Shown here piece by piece: positions 1 through 5,308 of a stretch of DNA of 9,053 nucleotides; positions within the stretch are counted from its first letter, which is position 1, and each line of letters opens with the position of its first letter. The notes below the pieces were generated by a model. It did no database searches. It saw nothing but the letters and a program-made list of their open reading frames with translations, and was not told the origin of the DNA. Source of the DNA: Pyramidobacter sp. GTDB taxonomy: Bacteria; Synergistota; Synergistia; Synergistales; Dethiosulfovibrionaceae. The DNA lies in the NCBI GenBank assembly GCA_016286835.1, contig JAEEUD010000059.1, forward strand, positions 1 to 9,053, written 5' to 3'. A program made the position numbers and the translations under genes.

Positions 1-1
1 T

Positions 2-64
2 GCTGAACTTTGGCCGTATCCCAGCTATACCGATCTGTTCAAGATCGAGGATTTTCAGCAGTAG
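2..64 (+). CDS. C-terminal fragment of an unidentified protein (5' truncated by window edge)
   Basis: Reading from base 2 gives 20 codons, AELWPYPSYTDLFKIEDFQQ, ending at TAG 62-64. The stretch stays open from the window edge. It stops 37 bp before a strong hairpin terminator that also works in the plus direction, which is what the end of a real gene would look like. The peptide has no motif I can place, and 20 residues are too few to name a family. The call rests on the open frame, plausible amino-acid composition and the terminator. It could still be chance. Confidence 0.5.
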   Translation, partial: AELWPYPSYTDLFKIEDFQQ

Positions 65-101
65 TGCGTCGCTCGTCGGCAGACACACCACACATCACGC
101 A

Positions 102-143
102 AAAAGCGTCCCGCTCTCCATTATTGGGGAGCGGGACGCTTTT
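102..143. terminator. Bidirectional intrinsic terminator between convergent genes
   Basis: The 18-nt arms at 102-119 and 126-143 pair along their whole length with a single G-U wobble (117:128) and a 6-nt ATTATT loop. The GC core is followed by TTTT on the plus strand and by TTTTT on the minus strand. It can therefore end the plus-strand gene stopping at 64 and the minus-strand flavoprotein stopping at 165. Confidence 0.9.
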
Positions 144-164
144 GTATACCCGATACGTCAATAA

Positions 165-1652
165 TCAGTTATTATCATCCACTCGGAAGTGTACGCCAAG
201 ACTGTGCGTCCGTGCGAGCGCCGCTTTGGCAGATTCACGGGCCGTACTGATCAGCCCCGGCATTTCCAGCGCGGCCAGCAATTCAGTCGACGAAGATGCC
301 CGAATAGGCTTGTTTATGAACTCAGCCAGGAAGGTAAGCGCTTCGTTCAGTCCTTTTGCGGTGCGGATAGGACCAAGCGTTTCCCACATCTTGTTTTGCA
401 AGGTACGGCGCAACTGTACCGGCGAATTGCCTTCAGCCGAAAATGTCGGAGACGGCGCACTGTTTTCGTGCAGACCGCTTGCACGTTGCGTCTCTTGCAC
501 CGCTGTCTTGCCTGCGCGCAGTCCGAATGTGACGATATTGGCCAGCGCGTTACCGCCGACGCGATTGGCACCGTCCACGCCGCCTGTGACTTCACCGCAG
601 GCGTACAGTCCTGGGACGCTCGTATGCCCATAAGTGTCGATCGTGACTCCGCCGCAGAAATAGTGTTCCAGCGGCGAGACGCGCACGGGGCGATTCAGTC
701 CTTGGAAGCGTGCCGGATCGATGACGAGCGTGCGCAGAAAACGCTTATCCTGCCAGAGTTCCGGCGAAGCTTTTTCGAAATGGACAAAGGCCCCGCCGTC
801 ATGGGCGGTCTGTGCGATCGCCACGGCCGAACGGTCGCGCGCGTAGAGATTGCCCTCGGAACCGCTCTTGAATCCCCACTCGTGCAGTTTTTGCAGAAGA
901 AATTCGTTTCCGTCGGCGTCCGTGAGCGGGAGAAAGTCGATCAGCCCCAGATCTCCCATCCACACGGGCAGTGCCTGATCGTCCCAGCCGAGCGGATAAA
1001 ACTGGATGAACTCCATGTCGCGAAGCTCAGCGCCCACGCTGTATGCCAGTGCATAGCCGTCACCTGTCAAACGAGCGGGGTTGTCCGTACGCGCGAAGAT
1101 CTGCCCCGCACCGCCGGTAGCGAGGATCACGGCGTCGGCAAAAAGATCGAGTGATTTCCCAGGCTTCCAGTTCACGAGTCGCGCGCCGCACACGCCTGCG
1201 TTGTTGCGCAACAGTTTTGTCGCAACTGAAAACTCGACCATTTTCACGCACTGTTCGCGCGCGACAGCCTCCAACTGCTCTACAAAACCTGCCCCGGCCA
1301 TCAGCGCGTATTTCGCCGTATGCCGCACGCTGGCCTTGCCCGGACGCGGAAAACGAATGTCCACGCCCCAGCTGCGCAGCTCGTCGAGTGACGCGGCTGC
1401 TTCTTCCGTTAACGTTTTTAACAGAACGGGATCGTTCACACCGCAACCGGCCTTCATTGTGACCGTGTAGTGTTCCTCCGGCGTTACGCCGCCGCCGGCG
1501 TAGCTGAAAATGCCGCCCGAGTAGGCTGTTGCCGTGTTCAGCCCGATCTGCGTCTTGGAAACGAGGCACACGTCTGCTCCTGATTTTGCTGCGGCAACTG
1601 CAGCCGTCAGCCCAGCTCCGCCGCTTCCGATCACTAGCACGCCAGTTTTCAA
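165..1652 (-). CDS. FAD-dependent fumarate reductase/succinate dehydrogenase-type flavoprotein
   Basis: This is a soluble flavoprotein of the SdhA/FrdA/NadB superfamily, 495 aa from the preferred start. The N-terminal FAD Rossmann motif is GSGGAG (residues 9-14). The hallmark block ATGGAGQIF...TGDG spans about 178-199. The capping and catalytic region has R272 in YARDRS, at the position of the proton-shuttling arginine. HYFCGG (H330) and the FAD-binding GEVTGGVDGANRVGGN (353-368, R364) follow. The end (LRRTLQNKMW...) resembles the helical C-terminal domain of SdhA/FrdA. No signal peptide, heme, FMN or iron-sulfur motif is present, and no SdhB/C partner is nearby. No ATG lies before the FAD motif. 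The TTG at 1650-1652 has GGAGG 8 nt upstream, so I chose it; a TTG at 1718 lies inside a putative -35 box and has no such site. Two usual histidines are replaced (Y219, D360), so the substrate is uncertain. L-aspartate oxidase is less likely because its typical HGANRLASNSL motif is absent. Confidence 0.88.
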   Translation of the reverse strand: MKTGVLVIGSGGAGLTAAVAAAKSGADVCLVSKTQIGLNTATAYSGGIFSYAGGGVTPEEHYTVTMKAGCGVNDPVLLKTLTEEAAASLDELRSWGVDIRFPRPGKASVRHTAKYALMAGAGFVEQLEAVAREQCVKMVEFSVATKLLRNNAGVCGARLVNWKPGKSLDLFADAVILATGGAGQIFARTDNPARLTGDGYALAYSVGAELRDMEFIQFYPLGWDDQALPVWMGDLGLIDFLPLTDADGNEFLLQKLHEWGFKSGSEGNLYARDRSAVAIAQTAHDGGAFVHFEKASPELWQDKRFLRTLVIDPARFQGLNRPVRVSPLEHYFCGGVTIDTYGHTSVPGLYACGEVTGGVDGANRVGGNALANIVTFGLRAGKTAVQETQRASGLHENSAPSPTFSAEGNSPVQLRRTLQNKMWETLGPIRTAKGLNEALTFLAEFINKPIRASSSTELLAALEMPGLISTARESAKAALARTHSLGVHFRVDDNN

Positions 1653-1660
1653 TGAAGACA

Positions 1661-1665
1661 CCTCC
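1661..1665 (-). promoter_or_regulatory. Shine-Dalgarno deciding the TTG start of the flavoprotein
   Basis: On the minus strand GGAGG (reading on as GGAGGTGT) lies 8 nt before the TTG at 1650-1652. This places the start directly before KTGVLVIGSGGAG, the usual N-terminal position of the FAD-binding motif in this family. Confidence 0.8.
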
Positions 1666-1689
1666 GAGAGCGTTCGCAAAAGCGGATTT

Positions 1690-1718
1690 CCCGTATGGAG
1701 AACAAGCTTTTGTGTCAA
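1690..1718 (-). promoter_or_regulatory. Putative promoter of the flavoprotein gene
   Basis: A perfect TTGACA -35 box occupies 1713-1718 on the minus strand. Seventeen bases further on is a poor -10, TACGGG (1690-1695). Transcription would start near 1684, leaving a leader of about 30 nt that still includes the Shine-Dalgarno at 1661-1665. The weak -10 suggests low basal activity or an activator, which is inference. Confidence 0.45.
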
Positions 1719-1723
1719 AAGAC

Positions 1724-1732
1724 TGGTATAAT
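1724..1732 (+). promoter_or_regulatory. Extended -10 promoter for the UPF0173 cluster
   Basis: TGGTATAAT is a perfect extended -10 element (TGn plus TATAAT). No good -35 lies at 16-18 bp, as is common for extended -10 promoters. The predicted start is near 1739, giving a leader of about 54 nt before the ATG at 1793. It overlaps the divergent flavoprotein promoter region. Confidence 0.65.
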
Positions 1733-1792
1733 ACTAGCACATTTGCCGACATTCCGGCCATATTCGCCATTTTATGAAGGGAGTTTTTCATC

Positions 1793-2488
1793 ATGACCGT
1801 TCATGTTCAGTTTTTAGGACACGCGTCGTTTAAGGTACAGAGTGATTACAGCTCTCTCCTGATCGATCCGTTCTTTACGGGAAACCCTTATGCCTGCTGC
1901 ACTGCTGACGACTTCATCGCTCTTGACGCGATGCTGCTGACGCACGGGCATTTCGACCATATCAAAGATGCTGTAGCTATCGCCAAACAGACCGAGTGCG
2001 AGGTGATTTGCGGCGCGCGTCTGGCTGACTATCTCGTGTCGCAGGGTGTGAAAGCTGAAACGATCTCAGTGATGGCGTCGGGCGAGACGAAACAGTTTCT
2101 CTTCGGCAAGGTGACGGCCGTTCCTGCTGTTCACGACAGCCAAATCCATACGGAAAACGGAGATATTCCCGGTGATCCGCCGCGAGGCTACGTTGTTGAG
2201 ATGGAAGGTCATAAGGTTTATCACGCTGGAGACACTGCTTTGTTCGACGGGATGAAAGACTTTCGTGCTCTTTCGATTGACGTGGCCTTGCTTCCTATCG
2301 GCGGCACCTACACGATGAACGCTGACGAGGCAGCGCAGGCTGCTGCGCTGATCGCTCCGCGTGTTGTCGTGCCCATGCATTACGACACGTTCCCTAACAT
2401 CTCTGCTGATCCGCGTGCCTTTGCTGCCAAAGTTACATCAGGAATTGCTGTTTCTATCCTTCAGTCGAGTGAAAAGGAAACGCTGTAA
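1793..2488 (+). CDS. UPF0173 family metal-dependent hydrolase (metallo-beta-lactamase fold)
   Basis: This 231-aa cytosolic protein matches the UPF0173 family (B. subtilis YtkL type, related to UlaG) along its full length. The N-terminal FLGHASF strand leads to LLIDPFFTGNP (about 22-32). The metal-binding motif is HGHFDH (51-56). Further ligand motifs are YHAGDT (H144, D147) and PMHYDTFP (H196). All expected metal-binding residues are present, so a two-metal hydrolase is likely. The physiological substrate of the family is not established to my knowledge, although UlaG itself is an ascorbate-6-phosphate lactonase. The ATG is preceded by AAGGGAG with 9-nt spacing. The gene leads a plus-strand cluster and lies 11 bp upstream of the DUF486 gene, so the two are probably co-transcribed. 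Length is normal for the family. Confidence 0.92.
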   Translation: MTVHVQFLGHASFKVQSDYSSLLIDPFFTGNPYACCTADDFIALDAMLLTHGHFDHIKDAVAIAKQTECEVICGARLADYLVSQGVKAETISVMASGETKQFLFGKVTAVPAVHDSQIHTENGDIPGDPPRGYVVEMEGHKVYHAGDTALFDGMKDFRALSIDVALLPIGGTYTMNADEAAQAAALIAPRVVVPMHYDTFPNISADPRAFAAKVTSGIAVSILQSSEKETL

Positions 2489-2499
2489 GGGGCTTGTCT

Positions 2500-2856
2500 A
2501 TGAGAACGGTTCTGCTTTCCGTTTTTCTGCTTTGTTGCAGCAATGTGTTCATGACCTTCGCCTGGTACGGCCATCTGAAAAATCTGGCCGACCGTCCGTG
2601 GTTTGTAGCCGCGCTGATCAGCTGGGGCATTGCTTTTTTTGAGTATTGCCTGCAAGTGCCGGCCAACCGTATCGGCAGTCAGGCGCTCTCCGTCGGCCAG
2701 CTGAAGATTTTGCAGGAAGTCATTGCTCTCACCGTCTTCGTGCCTTTTTCCACCCTATACTTAAAGGAAAAACTGACGCTTGATTATCTCTGGGCTATGT
2801 TGTGTATTTTGGGGGCGGTGTTTTTCATTTTCCGCGCGAAGATCATGGGCGTTTAG
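2500..2856 (+). CDS. DUF486 family small integral membrane protein
   Basis: The 118-aa product is very hydrophobic, with about four transmembrane helices near residues 2-22, 30-50, 63-84 and 90-112. It carries conserved DUF486 stretches: SNVFMTFAWYGHLK near the N-terminus, SWGIAFFEYCLQVPANRIG in the middle, QLKILQEVI, and LYLKEKL before the last helix. The family resembles half of a drug/metabolite transporter, so it may act as an oligomer. No substrate is known to me. The ATG at 2500 is preferred because AAGGGG lies 7 nt upstream; a TTG at 2494 is only 1 nt from that site. The gene begins 11 bp after the UPF0173 stop, which indicates one transcript. Whether the two products work together cannot be told from sequence. 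Confidence 0.9.
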   Translation: MRTVLLSVFLLCCSNVFMTFAWYGHLKNLADRPWFVAALISWGIAFFEYCLQVPANRIGSQALSVGQLKILQEVIALTVFVPFSTLYLKEKLTLDYLWAMLCILGAVFFIFRAKIMGV

Positions 2857-2925
2857 CGGGGAATATACGCGGATGATGAATACACGGTTATACTCACACC
2901 AGATCACGCAGAGGAGGAGTTCCAG

Positions 2926-4668
2926 ATGAAAGGACTTGGCGTTTCCCCGGGAATCGCGATGGGACAGGTGTACGTCGACTGGAAAGAGCAGATCGAGATC
3001 GAAAAAGACTACGTCGACGATGCCGAAGGAGAAGTCGAGCGCTTTAATCTTGCCGTCGCAACAGCTGCCGAGCAGATGCGCCGCATGTACGCGGATGAGA
3101 GAGAGATCATCGACGAAGATCAGGCCGGGCCAGATCTGTATCGCGTTCACGGTGAAATGCTTGACGATACCGAGTTTACTGATGAGATTCGCAATCTGAT
3201 CCTCAGTGAAAGCGTCAACGCCGAGTGGGCCGTCAAAACCGTCGCTGAAAAGTTTGCTCAGGTGTTCGAACGCATGGATGACGACAGTCTCAAAGCACGT
3301 GCCGACGATGTTAAGGATGTTTCCACGCGCGTCTGCCGCCTGCTCATGCACATCGAAGGCGGCGAATCGCCTAAAGCCCAAAAGGAAGGCCTGATTCTTG
3401 TCTGCAAGACAATCGGTGCCGCCGAGATTGCCCTGATACAGAAAGACAACATCGTCGGCGTCGTCTGCGAAGAGGGGACCATCGGTTCTCACTCAGTAAT
3501 CATTGCCCGAAACCGTCACAAACCTGCAGTAGCTGGTATTACCGGCATTGCCAACGACCTCTATCACGGCGATTTTATCATCGTAGACGGCAATACCGGA
3601 GAAGTGCTCATCAACCCTGACGAGCCGACCGTGGAGAAGTATCGGGAGATCCAGAAAAAGGCGCAGACTTTCGAGAATCGCCTGCGCGCCTTTATGGGCC
3701 GCCCTGTACGCAGCGCCGATGACGTGCCGCTTAAAGTGTACGGCAATGCCGCATCTGACTCCGACGTGAAGGCAATCACTGACATCAACGGTCATGGAGT
3801 TGGTCTCTACCGCACGGAATATATCTACCTTACGCGCGATCACCTTCCCACGGAGGGGGAGCAGTTCTGGGAGTACAAAAAGACCTTGCTGGCGATGAAA
3901 GGTCGCTCTGTCGTATTCCGCACTCTCGATATCGGCGATGACAAAATTCCTCAGTACTTGAACATGCCCGTGGAGCAGAACCCCGCGCTGGGACACCGCG
4001 CTATCCGCTATTCGCTGTCGCGCGTCGATATTTTCCGCAGTCAGATCAAAGCAATGCTGCGCGCCAGCGCCTACGGCGACATCTCCATCCTCCTGCCCAT
4101 GATTGCTACGCTCAGTGAACTGCGCACGGCCAAGACCATCATTGACGACGTAAAGAACGAGCTGCAGAAAGAGCAGATTGCTTTTAACCCGGATACTCAG
4201 GTCGGCGTGATGATTGAAACGCCGTCGGCTGCCGTGATCTCCGATCTGATTGCCTGCGAGTGTGATTTCCTCAGCATTGGCAGCAACGACCTGATCCAAT
4301 ACACCATGGCCGTCGATCGTCTCGCGCCTGCGCTGTCGTACCTTTATTCGCCGTTTTACCCCTCGGTGCTGCGCCTTGTGCAGACGGTGATCAAAAACGG
4401 AAGTGTTGCCGGTAAGCCTGTCAGCCTGTGCGGCGAAATGGCCGGCGATCCGCTGCTCAGCCCTATTCTTTTCGGCATGGGATTGCGCACGTTCAGCATG
4501 AACCCATCTGAAATGCTGCGCACGCAGTGGCTGCTGTCAACGCTTCGCGAGAGTGAAATGCGCGCCTGTGCCGACGATGTGCTTGGCTTGGCGACTGAAA
4601 AGGAAGTACGTCGTTACTGCGAAGAACGTTTTTCAAAGTTTGCTCGGGGCCAAGCGGACGAGGCTTAG
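2926..4668 (+). CDS. ptsI: PTS enzyme I (phosphoenolpyruvate-protein phosphotransferase)
   Basis: Enzyme I takes phosphate from PEP onto a histidine and passes it to HPr, starting the phosphotransferase cascade in the cytosol. The 580-aa product has no GAF extension, so it is PtsI rather than PtsP. Domains run from the HPr-binding/phospho-histidine part (about 1-225) to the PEP-binding barrel (about 255-540). Key residues fall at the E. coli numbers: H189, R296 (GLYRTE), R332 (FRTLDIG), N454-D455 (SIGSNDLIQY) and C502 (CGEMAGDP). Several signature positions differ: GTIGSH instead of GGRTSH (184-189), GDD instead of GGD (337-339), and VDRLAP instead of VDRGN (463-468). The catalytic residues remain, so I expect activity but possibly altered kinetics or partner. 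AGGAGG lies 8 nt before the ATG. The gene follows DUF486 by 69 bp, which contain only a weak TATACT (2889-2894) and no good -35. No HPr or EII gene is adjacent. Confidence 0.93.
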   Translation: MKGLGVSPGIAMGQVYVDWKEQIEIEKDYVDDAEGEVERFNLAVATAAEQMRRMYADEREIIDEDQAGPDLYRVHGEMLDDTEFTDEIRNLILSESVNAEWAVKTVAEKFAQVFERMDDDSLKARADDVKDVSTRVCRLLMHIEGGESPKAQKEGLILVCKTIGAAEIALIQKDNIVGVVCEEGTIGSHSVIIARNRHKPAVAGITGIANDLYHGDFIIVDGNTGEVLINPDEPTVEKYREIQKKAQTFENRLRAFMGRPVRSADDVPLKVYGNAASDSDVKAITDINGHGVGLYRTEYIYLTRDHLPTEGEQFWEYKKTLLAMKGRSVVFRTLDIGDDKIPQYLNMPVEQNPALGHRAIRYSLSRVDIFRSQIKAMLRASAYGDISILLPMIATLSELRTAKTIIDDVKNELQKEQIAFNPDTQVGVMIETPSAAVISDLIACECDFLSIGSNDLIQYTMAVDRLAPALSYLYSPFYPSVLRLVQTVIKNGSVAGKPVSLCGEMAGDPLLSPILFGMGLRTFSMNPSEMLRTQWLLSTLRESEMRACADDVLGLATEKEVRRYCEERFSKFARGQADEA

Positions 4669-4717
4669 CGCAGAAAACGGTTCTGACGTACATCATATCT
4701 CTATATCAGCTCTTGTT

Positions 4718-4741
4718 CGGGCGGGCACATGTGCTCGCCCG
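4718..4741. terminator. GC-rich hairpin after ptsI, likely terminator
   Basis: Two 12-nt halves (4718-4729 and 4730-4741) are self-complementary apart from one G-U wobble, giving a stable hairpin with a minimal CATG loop. It lies 49 bp after the ptsI stop. The tail that follows (TTCTCGTTG) is a poor U-tract, so termination may be incomplete. Confidence 0.55.
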
Positions 4742-4856
4742 TTCTCGTTGCTTCGTGCAGCACAGTCGAATTCATTCGTTTCGATTAAAAATGCATCACA
4801 CGTAAATAAAATGGATGTAACAAGCAAAAATGTAAAATATTTCCGTGACCTCGCTC

Positions 4857-4884
4857 TTGAATTCTGGGAAGAAAATTGTATCAT
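4857..4884 (+). promoter_or_regulatory. groESL promoter (sigma-70 type)
   Basis: TTGAAT (4857-4862) and TATCAT (4879-4884) are separated by 16 bp. The region just upstream (about 4785-4845) is AT-rich and could act as an UP element. The predicted start near 4891 falls at the edge of the CIRCE operator, so repressor binding would block initiation. Confidence 0.7.
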
Positions 4885-4892
4885 TACGATTG

Positions 4893-4919
4893 TTAGCACT
4901 CGGAGTGATTAAGTGCTAA
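4893..4919 (+). promoter_or_regulatory. CIRCE operator (HrcA binding site) of groESL
   Basis: The left arm TTAGCACTC (4893-4901) is the perfect consensus. The 9-nt spacer is followed by the right arm AAGTGCTAA (4911-4919), which differs from GAGTGCTAA at one base. Its place between the -10 box and the groES start is the classic site where HrcA represses chaperonin genes until heat stress. The hrcA gene itself is outside the window. Confidence 0.95.
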
Positions 4920-4972
4920 TATTTGATCAATCCGAGAGGAATTTTGATATTAATTATTGGGAGGAACCTGTT

Positions 4973-5263
4973 ATGCAGTTGAAACCCCTTGCGGATCGTC
5001 TTGTTGTGAAAGTTGTCAGCGGTGAAGAGAAGACCAAGAGCGGCCTGTATCTGCCCGATACGGCTCAGGAAAAACCTCAGGAGGGCGAAGTCATCGCCGT
5101 CGGCAACGGCCGCGTTCTTGACAATGGTCAGAAGATGCCGCTCGAAGTCAAGGTCGGTGACCGCATCATCTTCAGCAAGTATTCTGGCACCGAGATCAAG
5201 CTGGACGGTGAGAAGTTCGTCATCTTCAGCGAGCGCGACGTGCTGGCTGTTATCGAGAAGTAA
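4973..5263 (+). CDS. groES: Co-chaperonin GroES (Hsp10)
   Basis: The 96-aa product forms the seven-fold lid that closes the GroEL folding chamber. It begins MQLKPLADRLVVKVV, carries the mobile-loop region GEEKTKSGLYLPDTAQEKP (about 17-35) that docks on GroEL, and continues EGEVIAVGNG...VGDRIIFSKYSGTEIK to the end ERDVLAVIEK. All are typical family blocks and the length is normal. GGGAGG at 4959-4964 lies 8 nt before the ATG. The frame stays open upstream to about 4913, but that would start inside the CIRCE operator and add residues unlike GroES, so I reject it. It is the first gene of the CIRCE-controlled operon, 45 bp ahead of groEL with no terminator between. Confidence 0.98.
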   Translation: MQLKPLADRLVVKVVSGEEKTKSGLYLPDTAQEKPQEGEVIAVGNGRVLDNGQKMPLEVKVGDRIIFSKYSGTEIKLDGEKFVIFSERDVLAVIEK

Positions 5264-5308
5264 TTCATTTTAAACTGTACATTTACTTAATTCAGGAGGA
5301 ATACATAA

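Noticed and set aside
189..1154. Long plus-strand open frame antisense to the flavoprotein
   Set aside because: The opposite strand holds clear FAD-enzyme motifs. The antisense translation is rich in Arg and Cys, has no recognisable motif and lacks a Shine-Dalgarno. It reflects GC-rich codon bias.
165..1652. L-aspartate oxidase (nadB) identity for the flavoprotein
   Set aside because: The FAD-binding segment reads GGVDGANRVGGN rather than the HGANRLASNSL typical of NadB, and no nadA or nadC is adjacent.
2889..2894. TATACT as a separate ptsI promoter
   Set aside because: No acceptable -35 lies 16-18 bp upstream and there is no extended TGn, so it is too weak to list as a feature.
2761..4299. 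Two long minus-strand open frames antisense to ptsI (2761-3492 and 3493-4299)
   Set aside because: ptsI is conserved through this whole stretch. The antisense products have no family motifs and no ribosome-binding site or promoter.
4768..4780. Short inverted repeat CGAATTCATTCG upstream of the groESL promoter
   Set aside because: Five-base arms in AT-rich DNA are expected by chance, and no second copy was seen.
4553..4912. Plus-strand frame overlapping the ptsI end and running up to the groES operator
   Set aside because: It mostly overlaps ptsI in another frame and then crosses the hairpin, promoter and CIRCE element. Composition is not protein-like and there is no ribosome-binding site.
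4913..4972. Upstream extension of groES in the same frame
   Set aside because: It would begin inside the CIRCE right arm. The ATG at 4973 has a strong Shine-Dalgarno and gives a standard 96-aa GroES.
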